Part shown: piece after piece, positions 10,737 through 21,680 of the stretch
Layout of the letters: every line of letters begins with the position of its first letter
How positions within the stretch are numbered: position 1 is the first letter of the stretch
Origin: Topomyia yanbarensis
Taxonomy: Eukaryota; Arthropoda; Insecta; Diptera; Culicidae
Reading direction: 5' to 3'
Length of the DNA: 64,000 nucleotides
Assembly: GCF_030247195.1 (NCBI RefSeq)
Contig: NC_080672.1
Location: forward strand, 247,427,209-247,491,208
Position numbers and translations under genes: made by a program
Notes under the pieces: model-generated
What the model was told of the DNA's origin: nothing
Databases searched by the model: none
The model's input: only the letters and a program-made list of their open reading frames with translations

Positions 10737-11445
10737 TAACAATATTGTTGATATAGTAAGTGGAGGGAGTGAGGAGGTGCTCCTGATTTTTTTTACTCTT
10801 TAGCAGGCCGACGAGGGAACTCGGGAACTCACAAATGCCAATAATTAAGGCAATTTCCAACCGATTTCGACACTTTTGCGTGTTTTTTGAGTTTAGAAAC
10901 TCATCCACTTTTAGACTGAATCGGCTTATTTCCTTCAGTCCCGCGAAACCGGATTTCTGGAAGCCTATTTCAGTGCTGGGATACTATTTGTGAATTTCAA
11001 TGGAATACTGACAATATGGGTATCAAAATTCTTGGAATTGTATCAGTAGGCTGTATCTCGTGGTTTTCGAACCATATGGTGATTTGACCCCTGAACGGAC
11101 ATTCCGGAGCAGGTGCCGTGAGTGGCCATTCCGAGGTCGAATTGCCATACGGTCTCGTAACAATAAATAACAGACTTCCGAGACAATTTGAAGAGTTTTG
11201 ATACTCATATTGCTAGGCTATCATTAAAATTTACAAATCATACCCTAGTACTGGAACATTACTCCGAAAAATCCGGATTACCAAGAACCACATCCATTCA
11301 TCCAGTTCAACTTCACAGAATCAAAAAGTGGACGAGTTCCTGAATCCAAAACATCTAAAAGTGTCAAAATCGGTTAAAGAAAGCCATAGTTATGAGCATT
11401 TCAATTTGTGGGTACCTGCGTATCCTCTTCGGCCTGTTAATTGTG
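10737..11445. repeat. foldback repeat with nested inverted arms
   Basis: The segment around 10804-10925 (caggccgacgagggaactc to actcatccactttt) is inverted at 11328-11445. Inside it, atgggtatcaaaattcttgg (11017 on) is again inverted near 11180-11212. The left end continues into the direct repeat shared with 6993-7190. Non-autonomous; no coding sequence. Confidence 0.65.
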
Positions 11446-12129
11446 TTGTTTTTTGTTGGGCACACACCGCCAGGGATGCTAACGGTACCGATAAACTACA
11501 TTTTCTTCGGTATATTTACATTTGCATAAGCCGTACATCCCGCTACAGCGACGCATCACTACAGCTCTTGCCAGAACGGTAGCCAAATCGAGTACATTTT
11601 CCCGTACAGCAGTAGAATACATTTTTGTTTTGCTGCTGTACTCCGACTGCTCGGTGAGAGTGTGGTGTAGTAAAGTTTGTTCTCTCGCTTTGTACATTTT
11701 TCTCTGCATAGTCAAAGGGAGAGGCCCGCACACGAAAGCGTTGATGCCGGCCGTGGCGTAAATGAGCCGCATTCATTGTTGTCATTTTTGAATAAAAATA
11801 TTAAAAATATTGAAAATATTAAAAAATGTAAAATAAGGAAAAATAAGCTGTACCGCTCGCGTCTGGTGGCTGTACTGGGGACAGTAGTTTTTTGTCATGT
11901 TACTGCTTTGCACACAGGCAGCCGTGCAGCGCTGGGTGTCCTGCACTAGCGAATGACATCAGCATCGAGAGAGAAATGAGAATGTAGGCAGAAAAATTAC
12001 AGCCGCTGAAAAGGTAGGCATTTTGGATTCTTGCACACCGCACTATGGTCCCAAAGCTGTATTTAGGAAGACAAAACTGTTTGCGCCAAAACCGTTGGTT
12101 TTAGATATATAATATCTTCGACAAACTTT
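11446..12129. other. unassigned; overlapping short open frames only
   Basis: 11479-11785 is open in several frames on both strands, without a domain. 11790-11840 is a short AT-rich run of attaaaaatattgaaaatatt type. I see no supportable gene. Confidence 0.5.
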
Positions 12130-12353
12130 GTTAGTACTTTCTTGCCGATTTTTTTATATTGGTTGAATTAGGGTGGTCCTTGTGGTTAGGGTGTTCAAAG
12201 TATCAACTTCTTAGATTTGTAAAATTCACCTACATAATGTTCTACAAAGTTATAAATCAATCAAATTGAAGCATCCTTTCTGAAGAAACTATGTGGCTAT
12301 CTCTAATGGTTCATGTGCTATGATTTTTGCAATATTTAAGGTGGAGTGGCTCT
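12130..12353. repeat. dispersed repeat, inverted copy at 42435-42665
   Basis: Contains ttagggtggtccttgtggttagggtgttcaaagtatc and, further on, ggtggagtggctctt. The reverse complement is found at 42435-42665 (gagccaccctacc ... ccacaaggaccaccctaat) with moderate divergence. Confidence 0.65.
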
Positions 12354-13198
12354 TTAACCCTCAAAAAGGCAAGCGGGTCTCAGAGGCCCAGCACGTTACA
12401 ATTTTTTAGTTACAAAAAAATGTGTATTCAGTATAAGCTTGGGCATGGAAATTTTGATAAGTAGCGTTGAAATCTATAACAAAAATAAAGAATTGTGAAA
12501 TTTTCATCTATGGAGTGATGCGTAGCTTTGTTTGAATTTTTTACATGCACAAAAAGGCAAGCCGGGCCTGGCAGGCTCGGTGTGCATGCAATATTTACTA
12601 GGAATACCACGAGTTTTACACATTAATATTTATCTGAAAAAAACATTTTGATGAGTTCATCTTCATATTAGCAGGATTTTTTTCATGTTTTGATTGATTT
12701 TATCTTTTTACCTTTTCTTATAAGAAAAAAATCTTGAAAGTTTGAGCGAATTCCATACATTTCTTTTATAAGAAATGTAAAAATAGCATACGATAATGAC
12801 GTGTGTCATATTTTTTGGGTAAATACTTTTATTTCACCCACTGTGGTCTACTTGACAATTATTTGGATACAACATAACCTAACTCTGTCGTTATTGTCTA
12901 TTTTTTGTCTATTCTTTGTGTTGTGTGTGTTCTTTGTTGTCGTAATTATTCAAATTGTAGGATCTAAAAGCAACAAAAAATTGAAATGGCTATAAGACGA
13001 TATGTCCATGCTTTCAATCGTCTCAAAGAATCTGAAATATTGGAAGAAATTCGAGCAAATTCAACAGCAGACGATTCCGAAACTAATTTGCAAAGCGAGG
13101 AAGAAGATGTGAATGATATTGCTTCCGACGATGAATCTGATGCAGACTCGGAAGAAAAATCTGAATATGTAGTCCGGTTATGCATCAGAAGAAATTAA
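12354..13198 (+). mobile_element. possible piggyBac-like 5' end
   Basis: A TTAA (12355-12358 region) is followed by ccctcaaaaaggcaagcggg and a small inverted motif, gggtctcagaggccc. A related motif, aaaggcaagccgggcctggc, lies near 12549. TTAA targets and subterminal repeats of this kind occur in piggyBac-like elements. An acidic ORF N-terminus follows at 12986. No DDE catalytic region and no second end were found, so this is at best a truncated 5' piece. Confidence 0.35.
12986..13198 (+). CDS. short acidic ORF, perhaps a piggyBac-type transposase N-terminus
   Basis: 70 codons from ATG 12986 (MAIRRYVHAFNRLKESEI), then a run rich in D, E and S (SEEEDVNDIASDDESDAD). Acidic low-complexity N-termini precede the DDE domain in many piggyBac transposases, and the upstream TTAA motif fits. 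The frame stops at 13196-13198 without reaching a catalytic motif. It could equally be an exon of an unrelated acidic protein. No function can be assigned from sequence alone. Confidence 0.3.
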   Translation: MAIRRYVHAFNRLKESEILEEIRANSTADDSETNLQSEEEDVNDIASDDESDADSEEKSEYVVRLCIRRN

Positions 13199-13860
13199 TT
13201 GTGGTATTGTGCTCAAACTTGCTGCTAGGAGTGCATCATACTGCCGTCGTCCTTCCTTCTGGCGTTTTCCACGGGATGCAGGTAGGTCACATCAAATGTT
13301 TTCTAGTAAAAGTAGGGTGGTTTTTAAATTGAAATTAATAACACTAACAGAACTCCTGGCCTCCACGGGTACCGATTGCAGCGATGACACCGACGAGGAT
13401 ACTGGACGAGAGTGCAATCATGATGTACTGCTGGGATTTCTGCGATGCTGCGATGTAGCTGTTGATGACCATCAGACTTGGTTGGCCAACCTTCTGACGA
13501 CCAATCGGTTGCTGGCGCTGCTTTCGTACAACGGGCCCATTGCACGACGGAAAACTTATTCGGATAATAAGGCTGCAGTACTATCATGATGTGACGAAAT
13601 TTGATGAGATTACTACTATGAATGGTACCGTGCACCTTAACCGTGACGAGAAAACATACTCGGGGAGACGACACTGATGACAGATAAAATGCGATTGACG
13701 GATTGGAAATGTGACGAACTGGATGACCTTGAAGTTTCGCCGTCCCGTGCCGGAACGTAGACAGGAATAGCTATGGAGGATGAACATTCCTTAAGCTTTT
13801 TGAAATATATGATGAAAAAAAACTTAACTGGATTGCGAGAGCTCTTCGTTTGAAGGCTCC
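13199..13860 (-). other. probable 3' UTR/LTR region of BEL-1, not delimited
   Basis: Lies downstream (minus strand) of the BEL-1 integrase. It is GC-richer than its surroundings and has overlapping motif-free open frames on both strands. A possible LTR start tgtcatcag reads leftward from about 13684, but I could not match it to a 5' LTR near 32 kb, so LTR borders are not claimed. Confidence 0.3.
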
Positions 13861-14364
13861 CGCGGTGCCAAGCACCTTGTTGGAAGAGAACTAGTTTTCT
13901 TCGTGTTTGTTCGATGTTGTCCCGGATGGAAAGGACACAAATCTTGGCAATGCCCCTCCTGAACGTACCATCCTTGGTGCGGACAGTCACGACGCGAATG
14001 TTTTCATCCGTACTGAAGAACACTTCCGCCACACGTCCCAATCTCCATTTCTGTGGATGTAAGTTTTCCTCTTTGACAAGCACCATCGTTCCGATTTTGA
14101 TGTTGTCCCGCTTCTTGGTCCATTTTGTTCTGGCTTGTAAACTCGACAAGTATTCCGTCTTCCATTTTCGTCAGATCCGCTGCACGCCAGCCTGGCTTCG
14201 CTGCCAAAGCGCCAATCGATTCTCCGGAATATCTTGTAGGTCCGGTTCTGATACAGCGGTGAGTGGTCTGCCAGGAGGTCTGTGTAGTCATGCGGGTCGT
14301 TGCTTAACGGTGTCAACGGACGGGAGTTCAAAATAGCTGCTACTTGTTGTACTATGGTATGAAG
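13861..14364 (-). pseudogene. BEL-1 integrase C-terminal part
   Basis: Minus-strand reading gives the NSRPLTPLSNDP motif that follows the catalytic core in BEL/Pao integrases. Pieces of the C-terminal tail (PQKWRLGRVAEVF, RRGIAKICVL) then appear in shifted frames. The segment continues directly from 20381 once the I element is set aside: the coding frame crosses the insertion site within one codon. Several frameshifts make it non-functional. Confidence 0.8.
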
Positions 14365-15072
14365 TCATAACAGTTTTTGCAACCGACCGAGACGGTTGTG
14401 CCTCCAGGTGGAAGGTTTTGTTCTCGAGAGAGTGACGGAGTGCGAGACGCTGTATGCGTTATTGTGGGAGAGAGAGAGACCAGTTTGTTAAGTGTGAGTC
14501 GACAGTTGATACGTCGGAGGCGTGGTCAACGGCATCCTCGACAAGTGGTGTTTTGACAGCAAACCGCGGGTAGACGAATTTGCCTACCGCGGTGGCAGAA
14601 ATCGACAGTGATCGTGCCTGTACACACAGAAAAAAATATATTGTATTGGTGTCGTCGGGCAATTCTAATCGACGAGAGGGAAGCGCCACAGGTAGACCCA
14701 TTTGCTCTATTTGTCTACCGCAGAAGTGGTACGACGAATAAGGAAAACAAGTGGCACCGAAAAGTGCCGCATCGACAGTGGGATTTTCGCAGCAAGCCAC
14801 AGGTAGCCACATTTGTCTACCGAGGTGGTGGAAACGGAGAGAGCGCGCTTGTGGTGGTGATACCGACGAGCAGCTTAATCGGAGAGAGTTTTGAAGTGTT
14901 GCAGGTAGGACTATTTCTCTACTGAAGAAGCAACGCGACGAAGAAGGACAGCAAGTGTCACATTGTCAAACAACGGGCACCGAGTTTACAACGTAACACA
15001 TGAGGTGTGTTCTACAGGTATAACAGGTATATTTTTCATTCCTTTTTGTGATAGTTTTTCTTGCTAGGTAAA
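14365..15072 (+). promoter_or_regulatory. 5' UTR with four imperfect repeats (putative internal promoter)
   Basis: A phrase like caggtagacnnatttgtctaccg recurs near 14565-14600, 14686-14735, 14793-14830 and 14898-14926. Several copies carry ggtag ... ctacc arms, so each could form a hairpin. LINE 5' UTRs hold internal promoters, and repeated units there can act as enhancers. That role is inferred by analogy; only the repeats are seen. Confidence 0.5.
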
Positions 15073-16386
15073 ATGGATGAAGAGATGGGAGAACGAGTAA
15101 CAGACCCTCCCCCTAAGCCTTATGCTGAAAATGTAAATCCGACTAGAATTAAAATTTACCCAGAGTCGTCAACGGGACCATGGATTGTATTTATTAGGCG
15201 TAAAGTAAAGGCGCTAAATATTATTCAAATTTCTAAAGATTTGACTTCGCGATTCTCGGATGTAAAAGAGATCGTCAAAGTCAATAAAGATAAAATACGC
15301 ATTGTCGTTGGTAGTCTCAAACAAGCTAATGCAATTGCTTCTTGCGAGCTTTTTACGCGTGAGTATAGAGCGTATATTCCTTCAAAGGAAATTGAAATTG
15401 ATGGGGTCATCACAGAATCGAGTTTGACTGTTGATGACTTAGTTAGGCATGGGGTTGGTCGTTTCAAAGACACCATACTTAAAGACGTAAAAATACTTGA
15501 ATGCAAGCAATTGCATTCAGTATCACACGAAGGAGATAAAAAAGTTTATCGACTGTCTGACTCATTTCGAGTGACTTTCGCTGGGTCTGCGCTGCCCAAC
15601 TATGTCATTATCGATAAGATTCGTCTCCCTGTTCGCCTTTTTATCCCTCGTGTAATGAATTGCCTTAATTGCAAACAGCTTGGCCACACAGCCACTTACT
15701 GTTCCAATAAGGCACGGTGTGGCAAATGTGGGGGTTCTCATCAAGAGGATACATGCAATGAAAATTCAGAAAAATGTTTAATGTGCGGAGAAAACTCACA
15801 TGAGCTCCCTGCATGCCCCATTTATAAATTGCGTGAGGATAAAATTAAACGATCCTTGAAGGAGAGGTCTAAGCGCTCCTATGCAGAAATGTTGAAAAAT
15901 GCTACCCCTAAACCCATCTTCTTAGAAAACACTTACGCATCTCTATTTTCGGAACAGTCTGACTCTGACGGAGCGTGCGAAGGTACATCATTTGTTTTAC
16001 CCGGAAATTCCAGAAAAAGAAAACAGTCTTCTTTTCCCAAGCTGCCAAGCAAGGGCCTTAAAATTTCTCCACCAATAGATAAACTGCGCCCAAAACCGAA
16101 AAATTCCGATTCAAAACCGAAATCAATTCCGCCCGGTTTTGGGAACATACAATTCAAACAGAACACCATTACTGGAAATAATAAAATTTCGACTACCTCT
16201 GAGCCTCAGCCGGGGGTAGGATTATTGAAATTTTCTGAAATTGTTGATTGGATTTTTAAAGCATTCAATATTTCTGAACCACTAAAGAGTATACTTTCAG
16301 CTTTCCTCCCAACAATTAGAACATTTTTAGAGCAGCTGATTGCTCAATGGCCCATCCTTGCAGCGATTGTATCTTTCAATGGGTAA
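15073..16386 (+). CDS. I-clade ORF1 (Gag-like RNA-binding protein)
   Basis: 437 codons, intact. ATG 15073 (aaaATGg) is chosen over the TTG at 15061. Three zinc knuckles follow one another: CLNCKQLGHTATYC (about residues 197-210), CGKCGGSHQEDTC (about 216) and CLMCGENSHELPAC (about 235). Upstream is an RRM-like region (TRIKIYPESSTGPW onward). Downstream is a basic, proline- and serine-rich tail. The triple-knuckle layout is characteristic of I-factor ORF1 proteins, which coat the element RNA and help deliver it to chromosomes. ORF2 begins 13 bases after the stop. Confidence 0.88.
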   Translation: MDEEMGERVTDPPPKPYAENVNPTRIKIYPESSTGPWIVFIRRKVKALNIIQISKDLTSRFSDVKEIVKVNKDKIRIVVGSLKQANAIASCELFTREYRAYIPSKEIEIDGVITESSLTVDDLVRHGVGRFKDTILKDVKILECKQLHSVSHEGDKKVYRLSDSFRVTFAGSALPNYVIIDKIRLPVRLFIPRVMNCLNCKQLGHTATYCSNKARCGKCGGSHQEDTCNENSEKCLMCGENSHELPACPIYKLREDKIKRSLKERSKRSYAEMLKNATPKPIFLENTYASLFSEQSDSDGACEGTSFVLPGNSRKRKQSSFPKLPSKGLKISPPIDKLRPKPKNSDSKPKSIPPGFGNIQFKQNTITGNNKISTTSEPQPGVGLLKFSEIVDWIFKAFNISEPLKSILSAFLPTIRTFLEQLIAQWPILAAIVSFNG

Positions 16387-16399
16387 TTCACCTCCTCCA

Positions 16400-19300
16400 A
16401 TGAAAGATTCCATCACTGTTTTACAGTAGAATTGCAGAAGTATCATACCTAAAATTGATTCCTTAAAAATTTTACTGCATAATTTAAAATGCGATGCTTT
16501 TGCTCTATGTGAAACATGGCTTACCTCAAACATTAATTTCAACTTAAATGATTTCAACATTATTCGCCTAGACCGAGACACCCCGTATGGAGGAGTGCTT
16601 CTAGGAATTAAAAAGTGCTATTCTTTCTATAGAATTAACATCCCCTTGTTTGCGGGCATTGAGGCTGTAGCTGTCCAAACGAACATTAAAGGCAAAGACA
16701 TGTCTATCGCTTCTATATATATACCTCCCAAAGTTCAAATTGGACAACGTCAAATTTTTGAGGTAGTGGAATCCATGGCTGCTCCGCGTCTGATACTGGG
16801 AGACTTCAACTCGCACGGAGTATTGTGGGGTTCCCTCTACAATGATAATCGATCCTCTTTGATTTACAATGTTTGTGACGAATTTAATATGACAGTTTTA
16901 AATACTGGCGAAACAACACGCATCCCCAGACCTCCTGCACGTCCAAGTGCATTAGACCTATCTCTGTGCTCGACATCACTTCGGTTAGATTGCACGTGGA
17001 AGGTTGTACCTGATCCTCACGGTAGCGATCATTTGCCAATCGTTGTTTCAATTAACAGTGAATTAGGCCTTACGAATTCAATCAATGTTCCTTATGACTT
17101 AACACGAAATATTGATTGGAAAACATACGAAACATTAATTTCCACTTCTCTTGCTTCGACAGAAGAGCTACCCCCTACCGAAGAATATGAATTCCTAGCG
17201 GGTTTAATTATTGAAGCAGCAGAACAAGCCCAAACGAAATGCAATCCTGGAATGACAATAAATAGACGGCCCCCTAATCCTTGGTGGGACAAAGAGTGCT
17301 CTGATGCATATGAAGCTAAACAAGTTGCCTACAAAGAAATTATGAAACAGAAAGGGGGTATACGTGAGAACTTTGAAAATTATTTCATTTTGCAAAACAA
17401 ATTTGACAGTATACGTCGTGCCAAAAAATCTAGTTATTGGAGACACTTCGTTAATGGCTTGTCAAGAGAAACATCAATGAGTACTCTTTGGAACACAGCC
17501 AGAAGAATGAGGAATCGAAACGTGACTAATGAAAGCGAAGATTTTTCGAATCGTTGGATATTTAATTTTGCCAAGAAAATTTGTCCCGATTCTGCTCCTG
17601 CGCAGAAAATCACTCGCGATGCTCCCACAAGTAACGATTTCATAGATTCGCCTTTGACAATGATGGAATTTTCAATTGCACTCCTCTCATGCAACAATAA
17701 TGCTCCGGGACTAGACAGAATTAAATTCAACTTGGTGAAGAATCTGCCTGACCTAGCAAAAAGACGCTTGTTGAATTTATTCAATAAGCTTCTTGAGCAG
17801 AACATTGTCCCGCACGACTGGAGACAAGTGAGAGTTATCGCTATTCCAAAACCGGGAAAACCAGCCTCCGATCATAACTCGTATCGACCGATTGCAATGT
17901 TATCCTGCATCAGGAAATTGTTGGAAAAAATTATCTTACGACGTCTCGACAATTGGGTTGAGGCGAACGGCTTGCTATCAGATACCCAGTTTGGTTTTCG
18001 GAGGGGAAAGGGAACGAATGATTGTCTGGCGCTACTTTCGTCAGAAATCCAACTAGCTTACGCAAAAAAAGAACAAATGGCGTCTGTGTTCTTAGACATA
18101 AAAGGAGCATTCGACTCTGTTTCCATTGATGTTCTCTCAGAGAAACTACATCAATGTGGTCTTTCACCAATATTAAATAATTATTTGTACAACTTATTGT
18201 CAGAAAAGCACATGCATTTTTCATATGGCGATTTGGCAACATTCAGAATAAGTTACATGGGCCTCCCACAAGGTTCTTGTTTAAGCCCCCTTCTCTACAA
18301 TTTTTACGTGAATGATATTGATAATTGTATTGTCAGCCCATGCACTCTAAGGCAACTTGCAGATGATGGCGTGGTTTCTGTTACAGGACCAAAAGCCTTA
18401 AATTTACAACAACCACTGCAAGATAGTTTGGATAATTTATCAAGTTGGGCTTTGAAGTTAGGCATCGATTTCTCTACGGAGAAAACAGAGTTGGTTGTTT
18501 TTTCAAGGAAACGTGATCCAGCTCAGCTTCAGCTTCAGTTGGTTGGTAGAACGATAGCCCAAGTCATGACTTTTAAATACCTTGGAATTTGGTTCGATTC
18601 TAAAGGCACATGGGGAGGCCACATTAGGTATTTAATAACGAAATGCCAACAAAGGATAAATTTTCTGCGAACAATAACTGGATCATGGTGGGGTTCTCAT
18701 CCAAGTGACATGATAAGATTGTATCAAACAACAATACTTTCAGTAATGGAATATGGGTGCATCTGTTTCCGTTCAGCTGCGAACACTCACATTATTAAAC
18801 TGGAAAGGATACAGTATCGCTGTTGCCTTAGGTTGCATGCAGTCGACCCATACGATGAGTCTTGAAGTACTAGCGGGAGTTCTTCCTTTAAAAGACCGAT
18901 TCTGGGATCTCTCTTCTCGTTTACTTATTCGATGTGAGGTTATGAACCCACTGGTAATTGAAAATTTTGAAAGACTTGTCGAGCTTCAACCCCAAACCAG
19001 ATTCATGACAGTGTATTTCAATCACATGTCACAAGAAATAACGCCTGCTAGGTATGTTCCCACATACGTCAATATACTAGATATTCCTGAATCCACTTTA
19101 TTCTTCGACACGTCCATGCAAGCAGAGATTCGTGGAATTCCGGGTCATCTACGCTCGCGGGAGATCCCTAAAATATTCACAAGTAAATATCAACACATAG
19201 ACTGCCTTAAAATGTTTTACACTGATGGGTCACGAATCAGTGAGGCCACTGGTTTCGGTATTTTCAACAATAATTTTTCAATTTCTCTCAAACTTGCAGA

Positions 19301-20063
19301 ACCCGCCTCTGTTTATATAGCGGAACTAGCAGCAGTTCACTATAGTTTGCAAATAATTAATACTTTACCCCCGAACCATTACTTTATCCTCACTGATAGT
19401 CTCAGCACAATTGCAGCTCTACGCTCAAAGAGGATTGATAATCACGATCCGTTCTTTTTGGGGAAGATACGAGAATCTCTGAGTAACCTGACAAGAAAAT
19501 GTTTTAAATTTACCCTAGTGTGGCTCCCCGCCCATTGCTCTATTGCGGGCAATGAGAAAGCTGATAATTTAGCCAAGATTGGTGCACTAGATGGTGAAAT
19601 ATATGAAAGACCCATCGCTTACAATGAATTTTATAGCGCTTCTCGACAGAGGACACTTGCTAGTTGGCAAACATCTTGGGACAATGGAGATATGGGACGA
19701 TGGCTACACTCAATTACCCCTAAAGTATCAACGAAGGCATGGTTCAAAGGATTGGATGTAAGTCGGGACTTCATCCGTGTGATGTCTAGGCTCATGTCCA
19801 ATCATTATACTTTAGATGCGCATCTCCGTCGTATTGGGCTCGCTGAGGGTAATCATTGTGCTTGTGGAGAAGGTTACCATGACATTGAGCATGTTGTTTG
19901 GTCCTGCACTGAATATCGTGAAGCCAGATCACAATTAGTAGATTCTTTACAAGTCCGAGGAAGACCAATCCATGTTCCTGTTAGAGACATCCTGGCGTAT
20001 CGCGATCCTCTATACATGGAACTTATCTATCATTTTCTAAAAACAGCGTCTGTCAAAATTTAA
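16400..20063 (+). pseudogene. I-clade ORF2 (endonuclease-RT-RNase H), one stop and one frameshift
   Basis: ATG 16400 opens the frame. TAG at 16427-16429 falls where the conserved tryptophan of the endonuclease LQWNCRS motif is expected, so it looks like a single TGG-to-TAG change. The endonuclease continues with CETWL, LGDFNSHG and GSDHLPIV. The reverse transcriptase has VRVIAIPKPGKP, QFGFRRGKG, FLDIKGAFDSV, GLPQGSCLSPLLYN and LADDG, which keeps the two catalytic aspartates. A frameshift near 18816-18826 moves the rest to another frame. There the RNase H (YTDGS, YIAELAAVH, TDSLS, LPAHCSIAGNEKADNLA) and a terminal Cys/His knuckle (CACGEGYHDIEHVVWSC) are intact to the stop at 20061-20063. Confidence 0.88.
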
Positions 20064-20380
20064 TTAAATTCATCTCCTCATACTCTCATCCAAGGCTAAT
20101 CATTCACCAATTAAAGGGTCCTAGAATATTTAGTTTTTAAATTTAGACAATAACAGAAAAAAAAGTAAATAAATACACCCGAAAATACTAGATCAGTATG
20201 AAATACAACAATGTAAGGAAAAAAGCAAACAATAAAGTGATTTCAGTGTTAGTTTTAGACAAAGTACTAGTATAGTTAAAATTAGTCTTAAGGATTTTTG
20301 TAACGTGCTATGTAAAAAAAAGAAACTGGCGTAAAAAGCTATTGCAAATGCCGTGTCAAATAAACGTATGAAAAAAAAAA

Positions 20381-21680
20381 TGGTATGAAGCTCATCGTAC
20401 AATAATGGATTGTTGCCAATTGTTTGACGGAAATGACCCTTTAGTGATTTCACAGCCGCTTCCCACAGTCCTCCAAAGTTGGGGGATCGGAATGAATTTG
20501 AATTAGATTTCATCATCTTCTGTTGCACGAATCATTGAATACTGAAACTGTTGGTCATTGAGCTGCTGGCGGAGTTCCTTAAGCTCCCGGTTTGCTCCCA
20601 CAAAGTTTGTGGCCTTGTCGCACATCACCGGATGTAGTCTGCCACGGAAGGACAAACCTTCTGAATGCCGCGAGAAATGCCTGCGTAGATAAGTCTGCGA
20701 CGATCTCTATGTGCACTGCTTTGGTTGCAAGGCAGATGAAGGTGCTAACGAAACACTTAATGGGAACGTGGTGAACGGGATAGCGAATATAGAACAGGCC
20801 GCAGAGATCTACACCTACTTTCTGAAACACGGCTGCTGGATTTACTCTGACAGAGGGCAGATCTGCCATTATCTGCTCGTGTACCTTTGGTTTGCTCCGA
20901 AAGCATTGCACACACTGGTGGATTGTTCTTCGAGCGAGGTCCCGAATGCGGGTGGGCCAAAACTTCTCCCTGACCGATGCTATTAATAACTGCTGACCGG
21001 CATGAAACAATTTCTGATGATAGTGACTGATGATAAGTTTGGTCAGAGGGTGCTGATGATGTAAAATCATGGGATGTTTTCAGGATTCGGGGATGGGTGC
21101 GTGTACTAACCGCCCACCCAGGCGTATAATTCCATCTACTAGCTGAGGATCATACGTAACAAGCGACGATGAATCCACCCTGTGATGTGCACAAGGTTTG
21201 GAAATGACGAGCGTTGCGAGAAAAGTTCGCTTGGTGGTTTTGCTCGTGTGGAAAGAGTCACCGATGATTTTTCTTCTAGCAACGATTGGTCAGGCTCTAG
21301 AAAAACTCCTGCGGTCATGGGCCATGTACTGCGGTCATGACTAACCCACTGTGGACCTTCAAACCAACACTTTTAATATTGAACTTGGGCGGGCGTCATG
21401 CCCCGCGAAATTATGTCTCCACACCGGCCACGCGATTCCAAACACCTGCTCTGGTAATGTGTTGAATCTCTGACACTCGGTTGGCGACTAATGATTGCCA
21501 ACGGTATGAAAGCGAGGACAGCCAACATTTGACAATCATTGAATCTGTCCAGAAATACGCCGGCATGGGCGTTTGAATACTACAGACAAGTTTTTGACAA
21601 GTGCCTTAGGAGTAGTGTGGACGAGAGCTCCAATCGAGGGATTTCGCTTTCATCAAGGTTACTGAACTATCGATCGCACG
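20381..21680 (-). pseudogene. BEL-1 RNase H and integrase segment
   Basis: Read right to left. IPRLELSSTLLL of the RNase H lies near 21620-21665, then a WTDS-like region and a VANRVSEIQ stretch with stops. Next comes the integrase zinc region (HHQHPL ... HQCVQC), the core (VGVDLCGLFYI, then HIEIVADLSTQAFLAAFRRF) and GGLWEAAVKSLKGH near 20440-20490. The element continues at 14364 beyond the I insertion. Multiple stops and frameshifts leave only fragments open. Confidence 0.8.

Larger units (their letters stand above)
14365..20380 (+). mobile_element. near-intact I-clade LINE (MosquI/I-factor type), 6.0 kb
   Basis: Flanked by the 10-bp target-site duplication tggtatgaag (14355-14364 and 20381-20390) inside BEL-1 integrase. 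Layout: about 0.7-kb 5' UTR with imperfect internal repeats, ORF1 (15073-16386), ORF2 (16400-20063), 3' UTR ending gccgtgtcaaataaac, and oligo(A) at 20371-20380. CAGT lies at 14371, close to the 5' end as in I factors. The element is complete and broken only by one nonsense codon and one frameshift in ORF2, so it is a recent arrival. The family name is recognition from memory, not a search. Confidence 0.88.

Noticed and set aside
11479..11785. Overlapping open frames on both strands
   Set aside because: No domain, all frames of similar length, GC-rich patch; most likely chance.
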